Assembly (NCBI GenBank): GCA_950097015.1
Contig: CATNEN010000011.1
Span: forward strand, 2,030,001 to 2,094,000
Source: Macrostomum hystrix
Lineage: Eukaryota > Platyhelminthes > Macrostomidae
Reading direction: 5' to 3'
DNA: 64,000 nt
Under the pieces are notes generated by a model. That model made no database searches, had not been told where the DNA came from, and saw nothing but the letters and a program-made list of their open reading frames with translations. The translations under genes and the position numbers were made by a program. Below, in pieces: positions 1-12,370 of the stretch (positions are counted from its first letter, which is position 1; each line of letters starts with the position of its first letter).

Positions 1-594
1 GTTACTATTGTCACTCCGAGGACAGTTACTATTGTCACTCCGAGGACAGTATTTTCACTCCGAAGACAGAAACACAGGGAGACTGAAGCATATTAGAGTA
101 ATCACTCAAAATATAATTATAACTCTGCAAATTAATGCTCAACTTAGTTAAACAGACCGTACAGGTTTCTATAGAACAATAATTTCTAAGAGCAAAGGCG
201 GTAGAAAACTTTTTCAGTTCCATAGGGACTTTTTCTAACCACAGACAAGTACCGAGAGTAGTCTAAAATATAATCGTATGTCTAAGATCTGACAGAACCA
301 TTCTCACACCCTTAGTGGATGGCAGCTGGCTGATCGGTGACTTCTCCAGTGGCTCTTGAAAAAAAGACAGTTCCATGGACTAGCGAGTTTTTCTCTCGAG
401 AAATAATGAGAAGGAACAGGAAAGTTCCAGTTAGGAACCAGTCAGATCTTCACGGCGGTGCCAAGTTGAAGCCTATTAAAGTTTGACTGCGGCAGAAAAT
501 TATACTTGTTGATCATTGAAGAGCACTTCTCAGTCTCGGCACTTCGTTAAAGAAATTCATTGCGAATTGATAATTCTGCTGTCAATCAACAATC
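1..594. other. Gene-free left edge with a short 24-bp tandem repeat
   Basis: Positions 1-70 hold two copies plus a degenerate third of a 24-bp unit beginning GTTACTATTGTCACTCCGAG. From about 70 to 594 I see no coding signal. The stretch just before 595 should include the 5' UTR of the downstream small secreted gene, but no promoter motif is convincing. Confidence 0.6.
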
Positions 595-1423
595 ATGAAA
601 TTGCTGCATCTGGCCGTGATAATTCTACTGCTCTGCGTCTTCTTTGGTAAATTCAATTTGAAGCTTTGCTTCAGTGTCATTCGTCTTCTGTCTCACCCCG
701 TCTATCTCTCTCCTAGCCTGTCTCAACTTTTCTCTCTTACCCTGTCGCCTTGTCTATCACATCTCAACCTGTCTATCTTATCTCACCCGGTCTGTCCACC
801 TCTCTCTCTGTTTATCGATATTTCGACGTCGATCTCTCTTAACCCGCCAGTCTATCTCACCCTGTCTATCTCACCCTGTCTATCTCACCCAGTCTATCTC
901 AACCTGTCTATCTCACCCTATCTATCTCACCCTGTCTATCTCAACCTGTCTATCTCAACCTGTCTGTCTCACCCTGTCTACCTCACCCTGTCTATCTCAC
1001 CCTGTCTATCTCACCCTGTCTATCTCACCCTGTCTACCTCACCCTGTCTATCTCACCCTATCTACTTCACCCTGTCTATCTCACCTTGTCTTTCTCACCC
1101 TGTCTCCTGTCTCCCCTATCCACCCCGCATTTCCAGGCGAATCCGCCGCAAAACGCAGAGGCGGCAGCTCCCATAGCCGCGGCAAGTCAAGGCCCCACCA
1201 GTCGAAATCATGGAGCTCCGGCAGCGTCGGCAAGTCCCACGGGTCCAGCCGAGGTTCATCAGGATCAGGAGGCAAGGCTCACCACTCGGGCAAGGCTCAC
1301 GGCAAGACAAACAAGCACTCAGGCTTGAGCAAGAGGCACAATAGGCAGAGGCACTCGAGTCATGGATCTGGCACCTACCACTGGGGCAGGAGGTATAGTC
1401 ACTACGGAAGACACAGCGGTTGA
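595..1423 (+). CDS. Small secreted His/Arg/Gly/Ser-rich basic protein (2 exons, 112 aa)
   Basis: Exons 595-646 and 1137-1423. Exon 1 encodes a classic signal peptide (MKLLHLAVIILLLCVFFG) and ends at a GTAAAT donor in phase 1. The acceptor TTCCAG at 1131-1136 restores the frame. The mature part is very basic and of low complexity: GGSSHSRGK-like, GKSHGSSRGSSGSGGKAHHSGK, then an Arg/His/Tyr-rich tail ending SHYGRHSG. No family is recognised. Composition suggests an extracellular matrix, cuticle or mucus protein, or a cationic peptide, but that is inference. An AATAAA at 1492-1497 fits its 3' end. The intron is filled with a pyrimidine-rich minisatellite, which produces spurious open frames across the intron. 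Confidence 0.75.
843..1112. repeat. 14-bp pyrimidine-rich minisatellite in intron 1 of the secreted gene
   Basis: Tandem TCTCACCCTGTCTA units (with TCTCAACCTGTCTA variants) run to within about 25 nt of the 3' splice site. They may extend its polypyrimidine tract. Confidence 0.9.
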
Positions 1424-1491
1424 AAATCCAAAATATTTGAATATTTGACTAGTCAAATAAGCATTGGTGATGAGTTACTTTCTCAATTCAA

Positions 1492-1497
1492 AATAAA
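1492..1497 (+). promoter_or_regulatory. Polyadenylation signal AATAAA
   Basis: Canonical AATAAA about 70 nt after the stop codon of the small secreted gene. Confidence 0.6.
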
Positions 1498-1664
1498 ACC
1501 GCTGAATGAGACTACTACAGAAGTAGTACGCAAAGAAAAATAATGGTGAAATAGTTTTGCTTCCTATCAAAAATAGATTTACACGTATTTCCGTATTTTT
1601 CATTTGATTTCATGAAGTTTTTCTCTTTTACGAGTTTGCAATCCAATTAAAACCCGCGTAGGTG

Positions 1665-1725
1665 GGGTGAGTTGCAGAGTGGTCTAACGCTGTTATGATT
1701 CGAAGGCAACCCGCTTATCACATTC
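1665..1725 (+). mobile_element. Fragment of tRNA-derived SINE family B
   Basis: GGGGTGAGTTGCAGAGTGGTCTAACG resembles the reverse complement of the ends near 4266 and 61737. It matches a tRNA-like A-box region (gGCaGAGtGGTctAACG). Only the head is recognisable. The rest of 1424-2274 shows no gene. Confidence 0.5.
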
Positions 1726-2274
1726 CTACCGAGTTAAAAAGCAACATGGGTTTATTAGATTGCAATTTACTGAACAATTCACTTGTATGAACAGATTTGC
1801 AGCTTTGAGGCTTTGACAATTAGAAGTTTATTTTTTGTTCAGGTAGCAATCAGGGTTAAGAATGGGCCGTGGATGCGGCTGTACTTAAGATCATAAAATG
1901 GTGGTAGTGCTGGCTATGTGTGAGGTCACTAATAAACACAAGTATGTATATTAAGCGGAGGAAAAAATCTACGAGTTTTAATACGGTCACGCCGCCCACA
2001 TTTCTGATAGCTTTTGTATGCGTCAGCTTATCAGTGAAGAAAGTTGCAATAACAAGAGTACAATTCCGGCGAGCTTTCTAAAAAAGTAAATTTACAACAG
2101 GCATAAGCAAGACGCACAAAACACTGATAATTATGAGGAATTTAAAGCCTATTTAAACAGGTTCGACAAAGATCTTCTAAAACTAAGAACACAGTTGCTG
2201 GAATCTACAAGAGGAAAACTATTTGCTTTTAGAATTTGCGAAATACAATTTAAATTCGGACTAAATTTGAAGCA

Positions 2275-5200
2275 TCAGTTGTCGTTGCGTCGATGCGTCA
2301 GCACCGCTGGCGGTCGCGGCGGCGGCGGCGGCTGTGACGACTGCTGCATGTCCGCGGTGGTGTTGGCGTCAGGCAGCTCGCTGGTGAATTTGCTGTCAAC
2401 CGCCCAGCCCTCGCCGTTGGCGGTTTCCACAGCCCCGGCATTTGAGATGGTCCCAGCCTGGGCTGAGTAGCCCATGTAGTCCTTGGTCTCGCCAACGATT
2501 TCCGTGTAGTCCTCGGTGACGAAGGAGCCGACGCGGTAGCGCCAGATCGCTGGAATGCCGCCGAAAACCAGCACCTGGGCCAGGTAGAGGCCGCCGCATA
2601 CAAGCCAAACGTCGTCGTAGCTGTGGCGAAAGTCGAAGATAACACCTGTGATGTAGATTTTGAGCAGTTGCGTCTCAAAATGGGTGTTTCAATGATTTTT
2701 TATGCTTATTTGAGTCCCAATATTGAACCTCCAGGCACTGTTACACTATGAACTATATCATTATTGCCACAAACTTCACTATCACAATTGTAATAATAAT
2801 GGATTATCTGAAGACTGCGTACTGCCGTTCAGTGAATGAACTAAGGGTAACGCCACACCCACCTTCCCCCAGCTGATGCTGATACACATTTAACAGCTGG
2901 GGGAACTGGGGCAATGCAGAGCTACAGTGAGTGTCTTGCGAAAGGACACAGATAGTTCCAATGGAGTCGGGAATCGAACTCCTGACCTTTAAGTCGGGAT
3001 TACGACGCTCTAACTCTCCTGACTATCAGTAGTGACAGCAACAGCATCATCAGTTTATAGCACCAGGTCACTCTAATTGTCATTTTTAGCATCACTCTAA
3101 TTGGTTGATATTACTGTACTAAATATACTAAATCTCAAATATTTAACAAAATATTGATTGACTCGCCAGAGAACAGCGGTCCGACTAGAATGCCGAGACC
3201 GGACCAGAGGTTAGTAGCCGACCAGGCCACATCTATCGGCAGTTTGGTGACTTCGCCAGAAGCTGCGTACTGGTACACGATGGTGAGTCCCAGTAGGCCG
3301 CCCAGAACTGCAAGTTATAAATGAATATTTATGTATTTAGTTTTGTTTCAATTTGAAAACTCAGTCACGATGTTAATTCGGTCAGGCGATATTTAGTCTC
3401 GGATTCTGATTTTGTGAAATATTATGAATGGAAAAGCGAGTTGAGGAGAGAAGACACTCAGGCAGCTCTTCGAAGCATCCAGCATTTTCCTTATCGACTC
3501 ATCTGCGCTAGGAATACTGCTGAGCAACACTGTGCAGGCAGTGAAAGCCGGCAGGGAGAACTCAATTATTCCTCATCCTTTTCTAAGCGGCAGCTGTGAA
3601 AATTCGTCCACTAGATTCGCTTCGCGTTGAAATGCGATAAGCGTATAGCAGTTCCATTCGGGCTAACCCAAGATTTCGGGTTCGGGTAAGGGCGTAAGGA
3701 TTTTTTTTTATTCGAACAAATATGCTCCAACCATTCGAGACATAATTTCACAGCGTCTCTTCCAGAGCAAAGAGACTGAATGAAAAATTGCTGACAGACA
3801 GGCGGGTGGCGACAGTGTGGGTGCTTGGGCACTCACATAGGACCCATTAATCGAGGAATGAAAGCACTTTGCTTTCAAAAAGTGTGGATTTAAGCATTTC
3901 TCGGTCATAATACTTCTTAATACTAATAATAATAAAAAAAATAATAACTGCAGGAGGGCAACGGACAATGGGATATCATTTAGTGACACTAGACCCACAG
4001 CTAGCGTGGGAGCTATTCTGCCAGTTCCACTGACTCCTGAGCACACGTGTACACAGGTGTGTACATCTGCCCTGACTTTCTCATCGTCAGGCAGTTGTAC
4101 AGTCTCACTGTGCCTTGTAGGTTGGCCCTCATGGGCGTAAATTTCACGACAAGCCCCCAAGCCTTCTCTCCGCGGCTGCACCCCAAATGAATGTGGCCTC
4201 GCCGCGGAATCGAGCTCAGGGACCTTGGCGCGAGAGTCAAACGTGTTAGACCGCTCTGCCACTCACCCCTTTAGATCTTTAGATCTTGAGCTTACAGCTT
4301 CAGGTCTTGAGCTTACAGCTTTAGATCTTGAGCTTACAGCTTCAGGTCTTGAGCTTACAGCTTCAGGTCTTGAGCTTACAGCTTCAGGTCTTGAGCTTAC
4401 AGCTTCAGGTCTTGAGCTTACAGCTTCAGGTCTTGAGCTTACAGCTTCAGGTCTTGAGCTTACAGCTTCAGGTCTTGAGCTTACAGCTTCAGGTCTTGAG
4501 CTTACAGCTTCAGGTCTTGAGCTTACAGCTTCAGGTCTTGAGCTTACAGCTTCAGGTCTTGAGCTTACAGCTTCAGGTCTTGAGCTAAAAGCTTTAGATC
4601 TTGAGCTTACAGCTTCAGGTCTTGAGCTTACAGCTTCAGATCTTGAGCTTACAGCTTCAGGTCTTGAGCTTAGAGCTTCAGGTTTTCGGCAAACGGACGC
4701 AGACTCGAATCTAGCTAGTGACACGTTCAAATTTCGCCCACTGCATACTCATACTCAGCCGTGTACTCACTCGCAGACGTAGCCAGTATGGAATTATAGG
4801 AACTGTCAACGAACGGCCACAGAAAGCAGATTATCGATAAGCCAATAGCTGAGATCAGGTTGATAATGATCAGGCGGCCTTTGAAATGATCGCCAACAGT
4901 GGAGGCGATCACATAGGTGATGCATTCGGCCAGGGACAGAACAGTGACAGCCCACTTGGACTGTGACAGTCCAATGTTCTTGCGTTTCATATAGTAGGCC
5001 TGTGTGTTGAGAAACGCGAAGTATATAGTCGTATGTACTTAAAACTTCTAGCTTCGTACTCAATACATGGCACTTTTGAAAAGATTCGTAGCGATAAGTC
5101 AATTACCATCTGAAAGGCATATGGTCCTAAGTCACGTGACTCAATCTAAAAAGTTGGTCCTAAGTCACGTGACTAAATGTAAAAAGTACTTGGTCCTAAG

Positions 5201-8200
5201 TCACGTGACTAAATGTAAAAAGTACTTGGTCCTAAGTCACGTGACTCAATCAAAAAGTACTTGGTCCTAAGTCACGTGACTCAATCAAAAAGTACTTGGT
5301 CCTAAGTCACGTGACTCAATCAAAAAGTACTTGGTCCTAAGTCACGTGACTCAATCTAAAAAGTACTTGGTCCTAAGTCACGTGACTTAATCAAAAAGTA
5401 AATGGTTTAAAGTCATGTGACTCAATCTAAAAAGTACTTAATCCCAAGTCCCGTGCCTCAATCTAAAAAGTACTTGGTCCTAAGTCACGTGACACACTCT
5501 GAAGGGTGCCAGGTCCTTATTGCACAATCATAAAGCAATCAACAAGGTCACCAGGTTAACGAATGGCATGTAGAAGCCAATGAAGGACATCATGTTGCCC
5601 AGTAGCCAGAGGCCGATCTCCGGGCGGACCATGCACTGCTTCGGGTTGCAGCAGGATCCCATTCGCCGATTGTAGTCGCCATAGTCTATGGGATCGTTGG
5701 TGTCGATCTCCAGCTTGGAGAGGAACGGCAGACAGCAGGGTAGGCCCACGATGAGAATGAGGATGCCGCAAACCCTGAATGCGACCGAAACACCGTAGAA
5801 TTCCACCAGCCAGCCGTTGATGGGGTTGAACAGGAGACTGCCTGCATTTGTGTCAGACATTTCATTCAGACGTATATAATTGGCGCACTTACTTGGGTGC
5901 ATCCCGACTGTACTGGGTAAAAAACTGGCTCTAAATTTGAATAAGACGAACATATTCGGAGATTTATCAAAGCCTAGACGGATAAATTAGAGAAACCAAC
6001 CGAATTTTACAGCCAAAAACCTACCAGAAATCATTTTGATTGGCAGAAATTACGACTCAATAAGCCAGACTTGTTTTTATTGCCGCCCACTTTCAGCGAT
6101 TTCCCCCAAATCCCGGATATTATTTGTCGGGGATGCATTTGCCCGTCTCAGAATAAAATTCCTTATTTGATTTCGCAGGCAGGCAGAATGTCGAACGATC
6201 TCAGCAGATTGCTGCCGACAGGCCGCAGGAACTCTGAGATTAATCTCCCGGGCTATAAAGCATCCTCAGCGTTAACACGCTTAGCGCAATAATACTGTGC
6301 TCAAAGTGTGCTCAAAGTCCGGGAATGTCTGAAGGCAAAGTGGATCTTCCACCGGACACCGGCCTGACTTGCTTAATGCGCCACTGTGTCAGCCGGAATC
6401 CTTCCATGATGAAGCAATTCGCCAAATTGAAGCGAACATCCGGCCGCAGTGAGATGTGCTCAAAATGTAGGACAGAAACGTCAGTGACACAGGCCTTCAA
6501 TCTCACTGGCGCAGGTTTTGTTCTGAATTATTTAACCATTAGGCCAAGAAAAGGAATGCGGGGGGGCTGTAAATGAAGATTATAAACAAAACACGGCGAG
6601 GCACATTGCACTCAGCTGATTAATGACCTGCAAAGACCGCATACAGAACGGTAGAGGAAACATGTAGATTCATTATTGACTGAATCATTAATAACGTCCT
6701 CCGAGCATTTTTAGGTCATTACAGTAACTCAGAAATTATTTAATCATTCGCATCGGAATCTATCTTAGAATATCTGAATTTCGGTATGACTGTGCTCGCT
6801 ATGCAAGCATTTTAGTGTGATGCTAACTCGAGGGAAGCTGTTCAACTAGCGGTTGGATGTTTATTAACTAACAGAGATGCACTTTCGCACTAACAGTAAA
6901 GTGTTTGTGAACTAAAATCTTGGTTCTTATGGACTAACAGAAAGATGTTTTTTCCCAAGCAGAGAGGTGTTTATGAACATCATTGGACTATCAGTTGGAT
7001 ATTTATCGGCTGACAGCGAACTGTTTATTAACAAACACCTAGCGAGGTGTTTTTTTACTATCGGTGCGGTGTGTACGGACTAACAGTGTTTATGGGCTAA
7101 AATCGAGGTGTTTACGGACTAACAGTGTTTATGGGCTAAAATCGAGGTGTTTACGGACTAACAGAGAGGTGTTTACGGACTAACAGAGAGGTGTTTATGG
7201 ACTAACAGAGAGGTGTTTACGGACTAACAGAGAGGTGTTTATGGACTAAAATCGAGGTGTTTATGGACTAGAAGAGAGGTGTTTATGGACTAAAATCGAG
7301 ACATTTATGGACTAAAATCGAGGCGTTTATGGACTAAAATCGAGGTGTTTATGGACTAAAAACCGAGGCGTTTATGGACTAAAATTGAGGTGTTTATGGA
7401 CTAAAATCGAGGTGTTTATGGACTAACAGAGAGGTGTTTATGGACTAAAATCGAGGTATTTATGGACTAAAATCGAAGTGTTTATAGGCTAAAATCGAGG
7501 TGTTTATGGACTATAATCGAGGTGTTTATGGACTAAAATCGAGGTGTTTATGGACTAAAATCGAATCGAGGTATTTAAGGACTAAAATAGAGGCGTTTAT
7601 GGACTAAAATCGAGGTGTTTATCGACTAAAATCAAGGCGATTATGGACTAAAATCGAGGTGTCTATGGACTAAAATCGAGGCGTTTATGGACTAACAGAG
7701 AGGTGTTTATGGACTAAAATCGAGGTATTTATGGACTAAAATCGAAGTGTTTATAGGCTAAAATCGAGGTGTTTATGGACTATAATCGAGGTGTTTATGG
7801 ACTAAAATCGAGGTGTTTATGGACTAACAGAGAGGTGTTTATGGACTAAAATCGAGGTATTTATGGACTAACAGAGAGGTGTTTATGGACTAAAATCGAG
7901 GTGTTTATGGACTATAATCGAGGTGTTTATGGACTAAAATCGAGGTGTTTATGGACTAACAGAGAGGTGTTTATGGACTAAAATCGAGGTATTTATGGAC
8001 TAACAGAGAGGTGTTTATGGACTAAAATCGAGGTGTTTATGGACTATAATCGAGGTGTTTATGGACTAAAATCGAGGTGTTTATGGACTAAAATCGAATC
8101 GAGGTATTTAAGGACTAAAATAGAGGCGTTTATGGACTAAAATCGAGGTGTTTATCGACTAAAATCGAGGCAATTATGGATTAAAATCGAGGTGTCTATG

Positions 8201-11200
8201 GACTAAAATCGAGGCGTTTATGGACTAAAATCGAGGTGTTTATCGACTAAAATCGAGGCGATTATGGACTAAAATCGAGGTGTTTATCGACTAAAATCGA
8301 GGCGATTATGGACTAAAATCGAGGTGTTTATCGACTAAAATCGAGGCGATTATGGACTAAAATCGAGGTGTTTATCGACTAAAATCAAGGCGTTAATGGA
8401 CTAATATAAAAAGTTGCAATGTCTATGCAATTAGATTCTGTTACGGATTAACAGCGTGGTGTTTCATTGTCTAATATTGCGTCTCATTGGTTTTTAGGCA
8501 TAATATTTTTAGTCAGGAACAGCCATTTTCGACTTGCTTTGTCTTTATATGTTTAAATGTTTGGCATACCTAAAATAGGTAAAAGTTTTTTTGCAGAAAA
8601 TAAGCCGAACATATCCTCATTTTAGATTGTTCCTCAGTCAGTCGTAACGAATAACTCCGCAAACTGCATTAATTTGCATTGATTTGGACTGGCTATAGTT
8701 ATTCAGGCTTAGCGTAAGCAATTTTATGCCCCACTGACAATTTTGTTGTTCCGTGAAGAATAAATGATCACAGACACTAAATTAGCTAAAAAAATCATTC
8801 AAGCCATAAGGATTCTGAGCAATCTAAAGGTTTCGCTGATTTGGAATAGATAATGAGCGAGCGCTTTGGTTCATTCTTTCCTCTCGCAAAAATCCATCCG
8901 GCCCAAATTCCGCGTGTTTGTCCGGAAGCAGGGGGTGAATCAACCATGTTCTACTTTCACACCTTGCTTCTGTCTTCAGCTTGTACGGGTACGTGTTTGT
9001 CAAAGTTTCACTGTTTGCCTTCAGGTCTATGGCGACTGTGTGCAGTCAAACAGCTCTAGTCCCGATACTGCTGTCTGAAAATGCGATTCCCTCTCTATCT
9101 TGCGAATTAGTTCTATAGATGAAAGTTGAGCACAATGGCACATTATAACATTTTTTAATGTGGATGAAATTTAGCTGCAACTACTCGTAGTTAAATCAAT
9201 CTCTTTTACGAAAGTAATTGAGATATAGCTTAAACTCGAAATGAAGCAACTGTTGAGAAATTGTGAAATTTCGAATTTCAAAAGATTTTTGACGTTAAAA
9301 AACCTCTCGGGGTTTTCCGGATTTTTGTGGAATTTCCGGATTTTTTAAGTTTCACGGATTTTCGGAATTTCCGGATTTTTTTTAATTTCCGGATTTTTTT
9401 AATGTCACGATTTTTGTGGAATTTCCGGATTTCTTTTAAACGTCACGATTTTTTTAATTTGCGGGTTTTTTTCTGGATCGTTGGGGAACTTCTATATTTT
9501 TATAGATTTCATGATTTTTTGTGGAACTCTGCATTTTTAGAGTTTCCGTATTTTTAGGAATTCAATTTTTAAAAAAGATTTTTGTTAATTTTAGAATGAT
9601 TATAATTTCAAGAATTTAGATAGTTTTTCATAATTCTGATATAATGAACATCGGCAAGAAATGTTTCTTTATTCCAAACAAATGTCGCTCACCCACAGGA
9701 TAGCCGCAGAGAAGGATGCTGGTGGCCAGGACGTGATGCTTGTGCTCCTTATCAAAGTACTCGCCAATCACCAGGCTGGAACTCATGTAGGTCAGCGAGG
9801 ACCCGATTCCATACAGAATCGAGTGTGTCAGGAACATCCACAGTTCGTTGACCTGGGCTACTGCGGACGATAAGAAACAGGATATTGTGAGGATTAGAAC
9901 CCCAGTCACCGCGGCGATCTGGTAGCCGTGCTGCCCGAGGGTGCGAATCAGCAGTACAGACACCGGACTCATGCTCAGCGAGATCGTGAAGGACAGCGTG
10001 CCGATCCAATCTGAAGATGGGGGGCAGTGGTGGATCTCAATCAGCCTTATCTGACTCTCTATCAGCCTTATCTGACTCTCTATCAGCCTTATCTACTCTC
10101 TATCAGCCTTATCTAACTCTCTATCAGCCTTATCTAACTCTCTATCAGCCTTATCTGACTCTCTATCAGCCTTATCTACTCTCTATCAGCCTTATCTGCT
10201 CTCTATCAGCCTTATCTAACTCTCTATCAGCCTTATCTAACTCTCTATCAGCCTTATCTGACTCTCTATCAGCCTTATCTACTCTCTATCAGCCTTATCT
10301 GACTCTCTATCAGCCTTATCTAACTCTCTATCAGCCTTATCTAACTCTCTATCAGTCTTATCTGACTCTCTATCAGCCTTATCTACTCTCTATCAGCCTT
10401 ATCTGACTCTCTATCAGCCTTATCTAACTCTCTATCAGCCTTATCTAACTCTCTATCAGCCTTATCTGACTCTCTATCAGCCTTATCTGACTCTCTATCA
10501 GCCTTATCTACTCTCTATCAGCCTTATCTGACTCTCTATCAGCCTTATCTGACTCTCTATCAGCCTTATCTGACTCTCTATCATTGGATCTCACTAGATC
10601 TCATGTGACTCTCACTAGATCTCATCTGGCTCTCACTAGATCTCATGTGACTCTCACTAGATCTCATCTGGCTCTCACTAGATCTCATCTGACTCTCACT
10701 ATATTTTATCTGAATCTCACTAGATCTCATCTGAATCTCACTAGATCTCATCTGACTCTCACTAGATTTTATCTGAATCTCACTAGATCTCATCTGAATC
10801 TCACTAGATCTCATCTGGCTCTCACTAGATCTCATCTGAATCTCACTAGATCTCATCTGACTCTCACTAGATTTTATCTGAATCTCACTAGATCTCATCT
10901 GAATCTCACTAGATCTCATCTGACTCTCACTAGATTTTATCTGAATCTCACTAGATCTCATCTGAATCTCACTAGATCTCATCTGGCTCTCACTAGATCT
11001 CATCTGAATCTCACTAGATCTCATCTGACTCTCACTAGATTTTATCTGAATCTCACTAGATCTCATCTGACTCTCACTAGATTTTATCTGAATCTCACTA
11101 GATCTCATCTGAATCTCACTAGATCTCATCTGGCTCTCACTAGATCTCATCTGAATCTCACTAGATCTCATCTGACTCTCACTAGATTTTATCTGAATCT

Positions 11201-12370
11201 CACTAGATCTCATCTGGCTCTCACTAGATCTCATCTGAATCTCACTAGATCTCATCTGAATCTCACTAGATCTCATCTGAATCTCACTAGATCTCATCTG
11301 AATCTCACTAGATCTCATCTGAATCTCACTAGATCTCAGTTTCAAACTACTCAACAAACTTGAGTAAATCTATCATGAGATGTCGTCCACTGTTGTTTAC
11401 TGAGATCAAGTGGCACCAGATTCACTTAATTCGATGCAAAACTCGTTCAGAAAATTGTGATTCCAGAAAATACTGTTAGCTGTCCGGGCACACGCGGGGT
11501 TTGCTTATTGCGTCGCACTCTGTATCCTGTCAGCAAGCGTCGTGTTTCTTTCAGTTTTACTCCATAGCCCGGCATTTTCTATTCGATTTGGTTCGATCCT
11601 TTTTTCAGGTTCCATCCACTCCATCACTGTCTGTTGGGCCGTGCATTAACCTGGTCAAACAGGACAATGCCTGGCTAAATGGACTTGTGAGTGGCGTGGG
11701 CAGCGGGGATAGAGGGTACCGAACATGTATGAGCTGAATTTAATCGACTGCCTAGGCAAGGTTGTGACGCTGAGCTGAGATAAATGAAGTGTTTGAGTTG
11801 GTGAACTAACTTGCATGACAGTGAGAGAGTGTAGCTGAATTCGTGATTGAAATCACGAGTAAGTTCATGAGTGAGTTCATGAGTGAGTTCATGAGTGAGT
11901 TCATGAGTGAGTTCATGATTGAGATCATGAGTAAGTTCATGCTTGAGATCATGAGTGAGTTCATGATTGAGATCATGAGTGAGTTCATGCTTGAGATCTT
12001 GGGTGAGTTCATGAGGGAGATTTTGAGTGAGTTCATGATTGGGATCATGAGTGGGTTCATGAAAGAGATTTATTCATAATGAATATTTATTTATTTATCA
12101 AGCATTAGCAGGTATTTTTCACGAGTCCATAAGTCCATGAGTTCGTGAGTGAGCGACTCACTCTGCACCGCCATAGCCGTATGGTTATCCTCGGACTCCA
12201 GCTTGACAACGAACACACCGAAGCTGTAGGTGATGCCGCTTCGAACCACCGTGAGCAGCAGCACAGCCAGGCAGATCACCCAGCCCTGGGTTCGACTTTG
12301 CAACTGGCGAAATTTTCTACTAAAAGCAGACACAAGCATGTTCCAGGCTGGATTAATGAGGCTGACTGTC
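2275..12370 (-). CDS. SLC16-like (monocarboxylate transporter-type) MFS transporter, 6 exons
   Basis: Minus-strand exons in coding order: 12370-12162, 10010-9693, 5841-5552, 4999-4771, 3307-3167, 2645-2275 (stop). Splice phases agree throughout (1,1,0,1,1). Exon 1 carries TM1 (GWVICLAVLLLTVVRSGITY, then FGVF). Exon 2 opens with NWIGTLSFTISLSMSP and contains GIGSSLTYMSSSLVIGEYFD, the TM4-5 region typical of SLC16. Exons 3-6 supply the cytoplasmic loop and the C-terminal helices (ending in LVFGGIPAIWRYRVG). The family's acidic TM1 motif and the Arg-rich YFxKRR motif are altered (YFDKEHKHH), so the substrate cannot be called. The start is uncertain. Met at 12339 gives 508 aa, but a TTGCAG acceptor ends at 12371, so an upstream 5' exon is possible. 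The tail contains a proline run. The protein should be a plasma-membrane transporter with 12 TMs. Confidence 0.8.
2808..3033 (-). mobile_element. tRNA-derived SINE, family A, copy 1
   Basis: Read on the minus strand, the element begins with a tRNA-like head (GTTAGAGCGTCG, then a B box GGAGTTCGATTCCC). It continues through a body containing CAGCTGGGGG and ends in TGAACGGCAGTACGCAGTCT. The same head and tail occur near 14724-14945 and 61913-62165. This copy lies in the last intron of the SLC16-like gene. Confidence 0.75.
4040..4266 (-). mobile_element. tRNA-derived SINE, family B, copy 1
   Basis: On the minus strand it starts GGGGTGAGTGGCAGAGCGGT, a Leu/Ser-type A-box region. A B-box-like GAGCTCGATTCCGC follows, then GGCGAGGCCACATTCATTTG and a unique body. 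The segment 4121-4266 aligns with 61589-61737. The 4040-4105 part resembles 14995-15060. It is in an intron of the SLC16-like gene. Confidence 0.75.
4266..4682. repeat. 21-bp minisatellite
   Basis: About 20 tandem copies of a 21-bp unit containing CTTGAGCTTACAGCTTCAGG. Because 21 is a multiple of 3, all frames stay open, producing artefactual ORFs of up to 185 codons. It lies directly after SINE B copy 1. Confidence 0.95.
5110..5510. repeat. ~35-bp minisatellite with CACGTG (E-box) core
   Basis: Roughly eleven units of about 35 bp, each containing GGTCCTAAGTCACGTGACT followed by an A-rich spacer. The unit includes the perfect palindrome AGTCACGTGACT. It lies in SLC16-like intron 3, adjacent to exon 3's donor at 5552. 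Confidence 0.93.
6840..8410. repeat. 22-bp minisatellite, ~1.55 kb
   Basis: Some 70 tandem copies of a 22-bp unit containing GTGTTTATGGACTAAAATCG. Variants (ACAGAGAG for AAATCGAG, GGCGATT for GGTGTTT) are themselves arranged in repeating blocks, for example near 7430-7560 and 7700-7830. This indicates higher-order duplication. It is within SLC16-like intron 2. The remainder of that intron (5842-6839 and 8411-9692) shows no gene. Confidence 0.95.
9305..9570. repeat. T-rich degenerate GGATTTTT repeat
   Basis: Irregular repetition of AATTTCCGGATTTTT, with CACGATTTTT variants. It is strongly strand-asymmetric, and the period is loose (about 20-35 bp). Confidence 0.6.
10026..10583. repeat. 20-21-bp minisatellite abutting a splice acceptor
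   Basis: About 27 copies of CTCTATCAGCCTTATCTGA (19-21 bp with ACT/CT length variants). The array ends only about 15 nt from the minus-strand acceptor of SLC16-like exon 2 (10011-10012). Confidence 0.95.
10584..11342. repeat. 21-bp minisatellite
   Basis: About 36 tandem units of 21 bp (CACTAGATCTCATCTGAATCT and variants GACTCT, GGCTCT, TTTTAT). It directly follows a different array with no unique DNA between. Open frames run through both strands only because the unit is 7 codons long. Confidence 0.95.
11850..12068. repeat. 12-bp minisatellite GAGTTCATGAGT
   Basis: About 18 copies of a 12-bp unit alternating GAGTTCATGAGT and GAGATCATGAGT. It sits some 90 bp downstream (on the minus strand) of the donor of SLC16-like exon 1. 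Confidence 0.93.

Noticed and set aside
2966-3030. Functional tRNA genes at the tRNA-like segments (also 14880-14940 and 62095-62160)
   Set aside because: B-box sequence is present but stems mismatch. Each is fused to the same non-tRNA body, as expected of SINEs.
4225-4782. ORF with repeated ELTASGL units
   Set aside because: 21-bp minisatellite, open in several frames on both strands, inside an SLC16-like intron.
10581-11363. Repeated SSEIQMR / LTRSHLN ORFs
   Set aside because: 21-bp minisatellite within an intron; no start context or homology.
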